A stretch of 37,916 nt of DNA from an uncultured Ruminococcus sp. (GTDB lineage: Bacteria > Bacillota > Clostridia > Oscillospirales > Acutalibacteraceae). A program made the position numbers and the translations under genes. A model generated the notes under the pieces. The model saw only the letters and a list, made by a program, of their open reading frames with translations, made no database searches and had not been told where the DNA came from. The stretch covers positions 1 to 37,916 of the forward strand of contig CADBWP010000014.1 in the NCBI GenBank assembly GCA_902798365.1. The letters run 5' to 3'. Of this stretch, positions 25,377 through 33,758 are shown piece by piece (the stretch's first letter is position 1; each line of letters opens with the position of its first letter).

Positions 25377-28300
25377 ATGAAAAAGCTTATTTGCGCATTG
25401 CTTGCGGCGGCGCTTCTCGCATCCTCCGCCGTTTCCGTACCTGCGCTGGAGGCTCCGGACAAAGCGGCTGCTCCTGAGTTGGATGAGGGCGACTATGCGC
25501 CCAATCAGGCGGTAGTGCTGTTCAAGGACGGCGCCGTTGAAGCCGACGCAAAGCCGCAGAAGGGCGGTCTTGAGGCTGTAGGCGCGTCATTCGGCGATAT
25601 GATGGACGCCTCGGGCTCGGAAAACGAGGCTGTGGCGGCAGCCTGCGATGAGCTCGGCATACTCAAAAGCAGTCTGGGAAACGACTTTGTTTTGGAGGAC
25701 ACGCTTGTATTTGACGAAACAAACGAAGGCGGCGGCAAGGCAGGCGAATCCGTAGGAGCACAGACCTCGGGCGGACTGACCATCGGTCTGGTGTCGTCGG
25801 AAAAATACGACACAAAAACTCTGATAGAAAAGCTCAGTCAAAACAAAAACATTGCTACGGTCGAGCCTAACTACTATTGCAGGCAAGCCTCTTTTGACGA
25901 CTACACGCTCAACGACGAATACAGCAGCTATCTGTACCACGTCAATTCTCCCGCTTCAAGGAACACGGTCGGCGACAGCGTGGATGACCGCGGCACAGAC
26001 CCCGAAGCGGCGCTGTCTATCAACGCTTCCTCGGGCTGGAAGAAGGTCGAAGACAGGGAAAAAGAGGTCGTTGTAGCCGTGATCGACGACGGTGTTCTTG
26101 ACACTCACGAGGATTTGAAGGACGTGATGTGGACTAACCCCGGCGATATTGGGCTTAAGGGAAAGCACGGCTATGATTTTGCCTATAACACCCCAAACAG
26201 CAATAACGCCCAGACCGGTCACGCCACCCATTGCGCAGGCGTTATTGCGGCGCAGGCGAACAACGGCAAGGGCGTAGCAGGCATAGCCTCGGGCGCGAAT
26301 GTAAAAATTATGTCGCTTAAGGTGATGGCAGGCAACTTCGGCGTATCGACCGCTTATGTGATTTACGGAGCGTTTAACTACATCCACAAGGCGGTTCAGG
26401 GCGGCGTCAATGTCGTTGCCGTCAACAATTCCTGGGGCGGAAACGATTACTCGGATATTTATGACAGGGTCATAGAGCAGATCGGCGAGGACGGCGTTGT
26501 TTCTTATATCGCTGCCGGCAACGACGGTCAAAACTGCGACAATGTAATGATTACGCCTGCCAACACAAGCAACGAATACGCCGTAACCGTCGGCGCGGCG
26601 GATATTACGGGCAAGCGCGCGGCGTTTTCAAACTACGGCAGGGCGAGCGTTGATATTTTCGGCGCGGGTATGAATATTTTTTCCACCGTCGCCTACAAAA
26701 GCTATTATCCTGCCACCTACGATGCGGAAATGTTCAATGCCACCACCGAGTATTACGGCGAATTCAACGCCGATACCAAGGTGGAAAACGGAAAAATAAC
26801 CCCGTCAACAGGCTCTAAGGCAGGCGCGGACATCAAAGCGTTCGGCGAGATACAATTCGTGAAGCAAAGCGCGTCGGAGGACGGCGACAGCGAAACCGAG
26901 ATAACGGACGATGCGAGACTTGAGCTTGCCGTGGAGCAGGGCAGGCACTTTGTTTCGGGCAATCCATACCGATTGAAGGCCACCGTAAAGGACGCGCAGC
27001 CCGGCGAGGAGTATTATATCTACTTCCCCTATGAAAAAAATGCGCTGACCACGGGTGACGACAACACGTACTTCTCTGTTTCCGTCGAATCTGTTGCCAG
27101 CCCGACAGGCGCAGAGGGAACCTTTTACTGCGGTGAGGTCGTAAAGGGTGAGAACGGCCGCTGCGCCTTGACGGGAAGACGGGGCTCGTATGCTCCGGGC
27201 GGCTCTCTCTTGTGCTACACGAACGCCCTGAACGACAAGGTTCAGCGCCATTCTACCAACATTCCAACCAAGGCTGAAACAGAGGGCGGCGGCACAAGCG
27301 TAAAGCTGCTCAGCGCGGAGGAAGCGCAAAATAAGGAGCTCGGCTTCGGCTTGTATATCAGCTGTCCCGTTTCGGAGAAAACGCATGAGCTCAGCGTTTA
27401 TATCGACAGCCTTGCAATCAGCAAGCCCGACGCGCCTGTTGATGAGGAATCCTCCTACGACGTTATGTCGGGCACCTCTATGGCGTGTCCCTCCGTTTGC
27501 GGCGGCGGCGCGCTTATCGCCGCGCTGAATCCCCGTCGTGAGGGAGAATCCGGCGGCGACTATGCCAAGCGAATTCGCGCCAAGGTGCTTTCCTGTGCAA
27601 CACAGACCGACGAGCTGAGGGATTACTGCTCAACCGGCGGTTATCTCGACCTGATAAAGCTCGACGCGGCTGCTCCGGCCGTTTCGGACGCGGTATGCGA
27701 TTTGGAAAACGAAACAATAACCCTGTTCGGCGAGAATCTTTTCCCGGGCAGCGTTGTAAGCTACACAAGTCTTTATGAGGACGATTCGCAGGAGCAGGCG
27801 CTTCCGGCAGAGATGACTACAGAATATGCCGCCGACGGCAGCCGGCTTGTTATCGGCAACGCCAAAAGCCTGTTCTCCACCTACACCGAGTTCACCGTAA
27901 CGGCGGAAAACGGCGAAAAGGGCACGGGAAAGTTCTTTCTTGTCAAGGGACAAAACGAGCTTCTTCCCATAAGCTCCGAGCTGAAAGCGAGCCGGGTCGT
28001 ATTAGTCCCCAACGGCTCCGATCCGGTTCGTGAAACGGAAGAGCTTGTTCCCCCCTATCTGCTGACGGACGCCGACGGCAAAGCCCTGTACGGCTATTAC
28101 CGTAAAACAGGCGAGATCAGCAAATTTGACGGCAGGCAGTTCAACACCGTCAAAGGCTCCGATCCGACAGAAGCGCTGCGCAGTCATCTTGAGCAAAGCG
28201 GCGTTGATCTATACACTATCTACAACAGCTACACGCTGCGATTTATTAAAACCGATGTTCCCGCAAACGAAAACGGCGTTGTGTATGTGCTTGCACAGGC

Positions 28301-29453
28301 AGAGCCAGATCAAGAATTGATAACCGACGACGAGGACAACGAGGGCGGCGAAGATGAGGGCGATGATGAGCCCGATGATGAACCCGATGGTGAGCCCAAT
28401 GATGAACCCGATGATGAACCCGATGATGAACCCGATGATGAACCCGACGAAGGCGATGACGGCGAGGACAACGGAGAGTTTGAGGAACCCGAATACGTTG
28501 ATGAAAGCTGGTATCTGGGCTGCTTTGACCTGAACGAAGCCGATCCGTGCTGGCGCTTTACGGGCATTGAAGCGTTGCCCGGCGGCATAGATGCAGGTGA
28601 TTATTCAAACACGCTCAACACCGCAGTCTGCAACGGCAGGCTTTATATCACCTGCAAGGAAATGGGGTTTGGATCGGAAACAAACGATACACTTTCCGTA
28701 TTCGGTCTGGATATTGCGGCAAAAAAATGGACGCAGTCGGCTGATTTGCCCTTTGCCGCGCAAGGCTACGACTTGATCGCCTCAAACGGAAGGCTGTACG
28801 CTATGTTCGGCTGCCTGCCCGATGATACCCTTTCAACACGTGACAGGCTCTTGAACTCCGTCTATTGCTTTGACGGCGACAAATGGGAGAAAAAGAGCGA
28901 TGTGCCGCTGCTTGGCAGGGTTCTTAGCATACACTCAAAGCTCACCCGCCGCGAGGCTGTGGCAAGCGTCGGAAACGGTCTGCTGTTTGCAGGCGTCTCT
29001 GCCGACGGCGGCGGCAACGTGTTCCTTTACAACACAACGACGGACAAGACAGAGCCGCTGTACTACACCACCTCCGACTCACTCAGCGACACCTGCGGCA
29101 TGTATTCCTCCTGCGCGGCAACGCGCGACGGCATCTACTATATCCGTCAGATAAAGGATAATTACAAGCAGGGCTGGGAGCTCAGCCTGCTGCCCGAAAG
29201 CAGCGGCGCTTATGAAAGCCCGTTTAAGGACGTGCTGTACGGCGACGTTGACGGCGACGGAACTGTAGGCGCAAAGGACAGAATAACCCTTACGCGATTT
29301 CTTGCCGGCTGGGCTGATTATCCCGAAGCTGCAATAAACATGAAGAACGCCGACGTTGACTGCAACGGAACTGTAGGCGCAAAGGACAGGATAATCCTTA
29401 CACGCTATTTGGCAAAACGTGAGGGGTATCAGACCCTTCCAAAGCTCGATTAG
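25377..29453 (+). CDS. Secreted subtilisin-like (S8) protease with dockerin
   Basis: A 1358-residue extracellular protease. Signal peptide MKKLICALLAAALLASSAVS ends near residue 24, followed by a prodomain (about 40-175). The S8 catalytic residues are Asp237 (VAVIDDG), His282 (HATHCAG), oxyanion Asn382 (AAGND) and Ser701 (GTSMACPS). Between Asn382 and Ser701 lie about 320 residues, where simple subtilisins have about 65, so an extra domain (about 440-690) is inserted in the catalytic fold. Then come beta-rich regions, an acidic DEPD-repeat linker (residues 996-1023), a kelch-like region with GRLYITCKE and GRLYAMFG (about 1040-1285), and a C-terminal type I dockerin (about 1288-1358; GDVDGDGTVGAKD and ADVDCNGTVGAKD). 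The dockerin suggests attachment to a cohesin scaffold. RBS is GGGAGGA. The substrate is unknown. Confidence 0.93.
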   Translation: MKKLICALLAAALLASSAVSVPALEAPDKAAAPELDEGDYAPNQAVVLFKDGAVEADAKPQKGGLEAVGASFGDMMDASGSENEAVAAACDELGILKSSLGNDFVLEDTLVFDETNEGGGKAGESVGAQTSGGLTIGLVSSEKYDTKTLIEKLSQNKNIATVEPNYYCRQASFDDYTLNDEYSSYLYHVNSPASRNTVGDSVDDRGTDPEAALSINASSGWKKVEDREKEVVVAVIDDGVLDTHEDLKDVMWTNPGDIGLKGKHGYDFAYNTPNSNNAQTGHATHCAGVIAAQANNGKGVAGIASGANVKIMSLKVMAGNFGVSTAYVIYGAFNYIHKAVQGGVNVVAVNNSWGGNDYSDIYDRVIEQIGEDGVVSYIAAGNDGQNCDNVMITPANTSNEYAVTVGAADITGKRAAFSNYGRASVDIFGAGMNIFSTVAYKSYYPATYDAEMFNATTEYYGEFNADTKVENGKITPSTGSKAGADIKAFGEIQFVKQSASEDGDSETEITDDARLELAVEQGRHFVSGNPYRLKATVKDAQPGEEYYIYFPYEKNALTTGDDNTYFSVSVESVASPTGAEGTFYCGEVVKGENGRCALTGRRGSYAPGGSLLCYTNALNDKVQRHSTNIPTKAETEGGGTSVKLLSAEEAQNKELGFGLYISCPVSEKTHELSVYIDSLAISKPDAPVDEESSYDVMSGTSMACPSVCGGGALIAALNPRREGESGGDYAKRIRAKVLSCATQTDELRDYCSTGGYLDLIKLDAAAPAVSDAVCDLENETITLFGENLFPGSVVSYTSLYEDDSQEQALPAEMTTEYAADGSRLVIGNAKSLFSTYTEFTVTAENGEKGTGKFFLVKGQNELLPISSELKASRVVLVPNGSDPVRETEELVPPYLLTDADGKALYGYYRKTGEISKFDGRQFNTVKGSDPTEALRSHLEQSGVDLYTIYNSYTLRFIKTDVPANENGVVYVLAQAEPDQELITDDEDNEGGEDEGDDEPDDEPDGEPNDEPDDEPDDEPDDEPDEGDDGEDNGEFEEPEYVDESWYLGCFDLNEADPCWRFTGIEALPGGIDAGDYSNTLNTAVCNGRLYITCKEMGFGSETNDTLSVFGLDIAAKKWTQSADLPFAAQGYDLIASNGRLYAMFGCLPDDTLSTRDRLLNSVYCFDGDKWEKKSDVPLLGRVLSIHSKLTRREAVASVGNGLLFAGVSADGGGNVFLYNTTTDKTEPLYYTTSDSLSDTCGMYSSCAATRDGIYYIRQIKDNYKQGWELSLLPESSGAYESPFKDVLYGDVDGDGTVGAKDRITLTRFLAGWADYPEAAINMKNADVDCNGTVGAKDRIILTRYLAKREGYQTLPKLD
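28362..28445 (+). repeat. 12-bp minisatellite encoding a DEPD linker
   Basis: Seven tandem copies of GATGATGAACCC with a few substitutions, in frame, within the protease gene. The last four differ at only one base, a sign of recent slippage. It encodes an acidic, extended linker between catalytic and C-terminal parts. Confidence 0.9.
29257..29389 (+). repeat. Near-identical DNA halves of the dockerin duplication
   Basis: A 25-base sequence coding NGTVGAKDR/DGTVGAKDR occurs identically at 29257-29281 and 29365-29389, 108 bases apart, within longer similar stretches. The two dockerin repeats are more alike at the DNA level than is usual, which points to recent gene conversion or duplication. 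Confidence 0.75.
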
Positions 29454-29459
29454 ATATAA

Positions 29460-29627
29460 GGCAACACCGCACAATTCAAGGCGCACGGCTTGCTTGCATC
29501 TTATTCCGTCAGCTTGCCCAAAAAATCTCGGCAAGGCGACAGCCTTACCTCAATTTTCAATTTATTTGTACAACCTGACGAAAAATCTTACTGCGCAATC
29601 CGCACACCTGAATTATGCGGTATTGCC
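29460..29627. mobile_element. MITE-like element, 168 bp, non-coding
   Basis: The ends form an imperfect inverted repeat of 28-29 bases (29460-29488 and 29600-29627) beginning GGCAACACCGCACAATTC and, in reverse, GGCAATACCGCATAATTC. Further inside lie a second inverted pair around CGTCAG (29507-29512 and 29575-29580). ATAA stands directly outside both ends (29456-29459 and 29628-29631), as a target duplication would. No frame of any size inside. It sits just after the stop of the protease gene. All differences between the two ends are C/T or A/G type, which become G-U pairs in a minus-strand RNA. Other copies in the genome would prove it. Confidence 0.65.
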
Positions 29628-29636
29628 ATAAAACCG

Positions 29637-29682
29637 AAAAAGCCCCGCAGCACATCAAAAGGTGCTGCGGGGCGCGGTTTTT
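29637..29682. terminator. Bidirectional terminator between the protease gene and nrdR
   Basis: Perfect 12-bp stem GCCCCGCAGCAC/GTGCTGCGGGGC (29642-29653 and 29662-29673) with five A on the left (T-run for nrdR, minus strand) and five T on the right after GCGG (plus strand). Confidence 0.9.
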
Positions 29683-29685
29683 ATG

Positions 29686-30144
29686 TTACTGTTTTTCGGT
29701 GAGAAGCTTGTTGAGCTCGTCGAGGAAGGTGTTTATGTCCTTGAACTGGCGATACACAGAAGCAAAGCGGACGTAAGAGACCTCGTCAACCTTTTTTATC
29801 TCCTCCATGGCAAGCTCGCCTATCTGCATGGTGGTCACCTCGCGCTCAAGGGCGCTCTGGATTTTTGTTTCGATGGCGCTCACCATTGATTCTATCTGCT
29901 GAATGGACACGGGACGTTTTTCACAGGCGCGCAGTATGCCCGCAGTCAGCTTGTTGCGGTCGAAAACCTCGCGCGATTTGTCGCGCTTTACCACGATTAT
30001 CGGCACGGTCTCGATCACCTCGTGGGTTGTGAAGCGCTTGCCGCACTTAAGGCACTCGCGGCGGCGGCGTATCCTCTCGCCGTCGTCTGCCGAGCGGGAG
30101 TCGATTACCTTGCTCTCTTCATAGCTGCAATAAGGGCATTTCAT
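29686..30144 (-). CDS. nrdR: Transcriptional repressor NrdR
   Basis: A 152-residue zinc-finger/ATP-cone regulator that senses dNTP/ATP and represses ribonucleotide reductase genes at NrdR boxes. Zinc ligands are in MKCPYC and CLKC; the ATP-cone starts at [19 protein letters not shown]. It is full length for the family. The ATG is preceded by GAGGTGATACT. No reductase gene lies in the window and I saw no NrdR box here. It has its own promoter and ends at the shared hairpin. Confidence 0.96.
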   Translation of the reverse strand: MKCPYCSYEESKVIDSRSADDGERIRRRRECLKCGKRFTTHEVIETVPIIVVKRDKSREVFDRNKLTAGILRACEKRPVSIQQIESMVSAIETKIQSALEREVTTMQIGELAMEEIKKVDEVSYVRFASVYRQFKDINTFLDELNKLLTEKQ

Positions 30145-30172
30145 AGTATCACCTCGAAAGTTCTTTACGGTG

Positions 30173-30202
30173 ATTATACCACAAAACGCCCCTGTTTTAC
30201 AA
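30173..30202 (-). promoter_or_regulatory. Promoter of nrdR
   Basis: TTGTAA, 18 bases, TATAAT on the minus strand, with an extended -10 (TGG before TATAAT), about 30 bases before the ATG. Confidence 0.7.
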
Positions 30203-30231
30203 GCACTATTTATTTACAATTTATTTACATT

Positions 30232-31584
30232 TTAAAAATTCCTGTACCGCTTAACGTCTCTTCTCTTTTTCTTGCGGTGACGGTGGATCTTTGCGGCTAT
30301 CACATAAATAAGCATGATAAGAATGATGGCGCCGATAACTATGAGGAACCAGTATGAGCGGAAAATAGCTCCCGTAACCTCAAGCGTCGCCATTATTCCG
30401 CTGCGGTCTATCGCCTCGGCAGGAACAAGGTTTACGGTCTCGATCTCCTGCTTTTCACCCGTGGCGGTGTCAACATAATATACCGTAGCCTTGCCCACGG
30501 GCTTGTCGGGACTGAGCGGTGCCTCGAGGGTTTCGGGCACGTCGGTCTCTACCAAAATATTCTCTTCCTTAAGGTCGGTGGGCAAAATAGCGTTGAGGTT
30601 GCGCTCGGGAAGCAGCGTAACCTTGTCTTTGTTCATGGCAAGCTTTACATTGCACTCGCAGATGGGGGTCTGGGCGGTTTTTACTGTGGTAAGCTCAAGG
30701 CTTGTGAGCGCCCAGCGAAACAGGTCGGCGGCGTCGGTAAAGGTGTAATACTCCTCCATCTCGCCCTCCTTGTAGGGTGCGCCCAGCAGCACAAGAATGT
30801 AGGACTGTCCGTCCGCCTTGGCTGTGGTTACAAGACATCTGCCTGCCTCGTCGGTGGTGCCTGTCTTTATGCCCTCGGCATACATGTAGTAATACTCGCC
30901 GCCGCGAGCCTCGTCTATAAGATAGTTGGTGGTAACAAGCGGATCGTCGTCGCCCTCGCAGGTGTAGCTTGTGGTGTTGGCTATCTTCATAAAGTTGGGA
31001 AGCGTAAGCGCATAGTTGGTTATTTTAAGCAGGTCGCGCGCCGTGGTGTAGTGATCCTCGTTGTGCAGGCCGTCGGGGTTGGCAAAGTGGGTGTTTTGGC
31101 AACCCAGCTCCTCTGCCTTGGCGTTCATCATATCCACAAACTTTTGAATGTCGCCCTCGCCCACATAGTCGGCAAGCACCATAGCGGCGTCGTTGCCCGA
31201 GGGCACCATAAGGCTGTACAGCAGGTCGATTACCTTGACGTCCTGACCTATGTGGTCTGAAAGATACGCCATGGAGCTGCCCGTGTTGCGCAGCTCGTCG
31301 ATTATCTCCTGCTTGATTCTGACGCGCGTGTTTTCAACATCGTCAATATGCTCGACCGCCACGATGTAGGTCATTATTTTGGTGGTTGAGGCGGGATAAC
31401 GCTTTTCGTCGGCGTCCTTCTCATAAACCGTCTGTCCAGTGTCCATGCTCACAAGCAGAATAGACTTGGACTGTGTCTGAACGTTGTTGGGAAAGGATAT
31501 TGCTCCGGCGCATACGGCGGAAACGGACAGTAAAACCGTGATAGCCATAATAACGGACGCAAGGCGCAATGCAAAAGATTTCAT
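30232..31584 (-). CDS. D-alanyl-D-alanine carboxypeptidase (DacF/PBP5 type)
   Basis: A penicillin-binding protein of 450 residues that removes the terminal D-Ala from peptidoglycan stem peptides, outside the membrane. Active-site motifs are STTK (Ser66-Lys69), SGN (129-131) and KTGT (240-243). It has an N-terminal signal peptide (to about residue 28, VCAGAIS), a C-terminal beta domain, and then a true membrane helix (YWFLIVIGAIILIMLIYVIAA) with a very basic tail, so it is anchored by a full helix rather than an amphipathic one. The start is ATG 31584 after AAAGGAGAACAG; the longer reading runs through that site. Cell-wall housekeeping or sporulation roles are both possible. Confidence 0.94.
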   Translation of the reverse strand: MKSFALRLASVIMAITVLLSVSAVCAGAISFPNNVQTQSKSILLVSMDTGQTVYEKDADEKRYPASTTKIMTYIVAVEHIDDVENTRVRIKQEIIDELRNTGSSMAYLSDHIGQDVKVIDLLYSLMVPSGNDAAMVLADYVGEGDIQKFVDMMNAKAEELGCQNTHFANPDGLHNEDHYTTARDLLKITNYALTLPNFMKIANTTSYTCEGDDDPLVTTNYLIDEARGGEYYYMYAEGIKTGTTDEAGRCLVTTAKADGQSYILVLLGAPYKEGEMEEYYTFTDAADLFRWALTSLELTTVKTAQTPICECNVKLAMNKDKVTLLPERNLNAILPTDLKEENILVETDVPETLEAPLSPDKPVGKATVYYVDTATGEKQEIETVNLVPAEAIDRSGIMATLEVTGAIFRSYWFLIVIGAIILIMLIYVIAAKIHRHRKKKRRDVKRYRNF

Positions 31585-31601
31585 GGGCTGTTCTCCTTTT
31601 G

Positions 31602-31634
31602 GCACCTCAAAGCCCCCGTGTAGGACAGAGGTGC
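31602..31634 (-). promoter_or_regulatory. Hairpin directly before the carboxypeptidase ribosome site
   Basis: Stem GCACCTC/GAGGTGC, seven pairs with a 19-base loop, ending four bases before AAAGGAG on the minus strand. There is no U-run, so it is not a terminator. It may affect translation or message stability. Weak evidence. Confidence 0.35.
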
Positions 31635-31654
31635 AGTTTTAATATAAATACAAA

Positions 31655-33700
31655 TCAGTTTAGCATGTTGTGACCGCCGCTGTCAAAGAGCCTGTCGATC
31701 TCTGCCTTTAGCAGGTGAAGCTCCTCGTTGCGAAGATCCTTATAAACAAACATTATATAGTCGGCGATTTTTTGCGACAGCTCAAGGCTTTTGGTGTCGG
31801 CAAAATCGGCAATTGAAAGCTGCGGCAGACCGTGCTGGCGTTCGCCGAAGAAGTCGCCGGGACCGCGAAGCTTTAGATCCTCGTCGGCAATCTTAAAGCC
31901 GTCGCAGGTTGAGCACATAACCTCGAGCCGCGCGGTCGTCTGAGGATTGGTCGCGTCGCTGATAAGCACGCAATAGGACTGCGCATCTCCCCTGCCAACT
32001 CTGCCGCGAAGCTGGTGAAGCTGCGAAAGACCGAAGTGCTCGGCGTTTTCGATGACAATTACCGAGGCGTTGGGCACATCGACCCCAACCTCTATAACGG
32101 TGGTGGCGACAAGCAGGGGATATTCGCCCGAGGCGAACTTTGCCATTACGGCTTCCTTTTCGTCCGACTTCATTCTGCCGTGGACTATGCCCACGGGCAC
32201 GTCGGAAAACCTGCCCAGCATAAGCTCTGCGGCGTATTCCTCGGCTGAGGCGACGTTGTCAAGCTCGCCCTCCTCAACAAGCGGACACACGATGTACGCC
32301 TGCCTGCCGTTTTTTATCTCGCTGTGAATAAAGTTATACACCCGGTCACGCTGCGAGCTGTTCATCAAAACGGTTTTCACGGGCTTGCGCGAGGGCGGAA
32401 GCTCGTCGATTATCGAAATGTCAAGGTCGCCGAATATGATGAGCCCAAGCGTTCGCGGAATGGGCGTTGCGCTCATAACAAGCAGGTGCGGGTTTTCGCC
32501 CTTGCCCAAAAGCTTTGCACGCTGAGCCACACCGAATCGGTGCTGCTCGTCGGTCACGGCAACGCCGAGGTTGCAAAACTCTGTTTTTTCGGTTATCAGC
32601 GCGTGGGTGCCTATTACAAGGTCAAGCTCACCCGAGGCGAGCTGAGCGCGTATCTGCTTTTTTTCGCTTTCCTTTAGCGCGCCCGTAAGCAGGGCGACCC
32701 TGAGCCCCGTGCCTTCAAGCAGCTTGCTAAAGGTCTTGTAGTGCTGACGCGCAAGTATCTCGGTGGGCGCCATTACCGCAGCCTGACAGCCGTTTTTTGC
32801 CGCCGTATAGCACACGGACGCAGCCACCGCGGTTTTGCCCGAGCCTACGTCGCCCTGAACAAGGCGGTTCATAGGCGCTCCGCCGCGCATAAGGTCTGAA
32901 ACGCAGTCGGCTATGCAGCGCCGCTGGGCGTTTGTAAGCGTGAACGGCAGCAGGGTCTCAAACCGGTCGGAATAATCCTTGGTGATTTTTATGCCCGTGG
33001 TTCCCCTTCCGTGCCCCTTAAGCTCGCGCATTCCGAGGTTGAGCACCAAAAGCTCCTCGGTTATCAGCCGCCTGCGCGCAGAATCGAGCGCGTCGCGGTC
33101 GGGCGGAAAGTGGATATTTACAAGCGCCTCTCTGAGTCCGCACAGGCCGAAGGTCTGCCGAACCCGATCGGGCAGGGTATCGTTTATCTCGTTTGGCAAA
33201 AGCCTGAGCGCCTGCCTTACCGCATTTTGAACGGTTTTGCCCGGAAGCCCCGCCGTGGTGCGATAGACGGGGTGTATAACAACGCCGTCGCTCACCTTTG
33301 AAAAAGACGGAGAGACCATCTGAAATCCGAAGCTGTCAGCGGTTATTTTTCCAAAGAAGAAATATTCAACGCCGCGTGCAAGCATCTGACTGATGTAGCG
33401 GTTGTTGAAAAACACAAGTCTGAGCGTTCCCGTGTCGTCATAAACCGTCGCCTTGGAGAGTATTCTTCCGCCGCCTATCATGGCGTTGGACACGTCGGTG
33501 CCCAGCACCGCGCGAACACAATAGGCGCCGCCGTTTTGCAGGTTTTCAATTTTTTCAACCGTCGTCCAGTCCTCGTAGGCGCGCGGGTAAAAGCGGATTA
33601 GCTCGCCCACGGAGCGAACCCCAAGGCGTTCAAGCTGCTCTACGCGCTTCGGCCCGATCCCCGAAAGCTTAGACACGGGCATGCGATAAAGTGAAGCCAT
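31655..33700 (-). CDS. recG: ATP-dependent DNA helicase RecG
   Basis: A 681-residue fork-regression helicase in recombination and replication restart. The N-terminal wedge/OB domain (VGELIRFYPRAYEDW..., VRAVLG) is followed by the superfamily 2 motor: GDVGSGKTAVA (Lys289), the DEQH box in VTDEQHRFGV, SATPIPRT, and the C-terminal QLRGRVGRGDAQSYC. It is full length. The ATG at 33700 has no clear Shine-Dalgarno site, and the terminator of fakA ends only about 10 bases upstream, so its expression signals are unclear. It is probably co-transcribed with the downstream carboxypeptidase gene. Confidence 0.96.
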   Translation of the reverse strand: MASLYRMPVSKLSGIGPKRVEQLERLGVRSVGELIRFYPRAYEDWTTVEKIENLQNGGAYCVRAVLGTDVSNAMIGGGRILSKATVYDDTGTLRLVFFNNRYISQMLARGVEYFFFGKITADSFGFQMVSPSFSKVSDGVVIHPVYRTTAGLPGKTVQNAVRQALRLLPNEINDTLPDRVRQTFGLCGLREALVNIHFPPDRDALDSARRRLITEELLVLNLGMRELKGHGRGTTGIKITKDYSDRFETLLPFTLTNAQRRCIADCVSDLMRGGAPMNRLVQGDVGSGKTAVAASVCYTAAKNGCQAAVMAPTEILARQHYKTFSKLLEGTGLRVALLTGALKESEKKQIRAQLASGELDLVIGTHALITEKTEFCNLGVAVTDEQHRFGVAQRAKLLGKGENPHLLVMSATPIPRTLGLIIFGDLDISIIDELPPSRKPVKTVLMNSSQRDRVYNFIHSEIKNGRQAYIVCPLVEEGELDNVASAEEYAAELMLGRFSDVPVGIVHGRMKSDEKEAVMAKFASGEYPLLVATTVIEVGVDVPNASVIVIENAEHFGLSQLHQLRGRVGRGDAQSYCVLISDATNPQTTARLEVMCSTCDGFKIADEDLKLRGPGDFFGERQHGLPQLSIADFADTKSLELSQKIADYIMFVYKDLRNEELHLLKAEIDRLFDSGGHNMLN

Positions 33701-33708
33701 AATATCGG

Positions 33709-33742
33709 TATAAACAAAACGGGCAGAGGCAAGCCCCTGCCC
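33709..33742 (-). terminator. Terminator after fakA
   Basis: Stem GGGCAGGGG/CCTCTGCCC (one mismatch) with a short loop, then GTTTTGTTT on the minus strand. It sits almost on the recG start. Confidence 0.75.
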
Positions 33743-33758
33743 TATTGCAGTCTTATGA

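Noticed and set aside
28362-28445. Tandem repeat as a CRISPR array
   Set aside because: Units are 12 bp without spacers and lie in frame inside a coding sequence.
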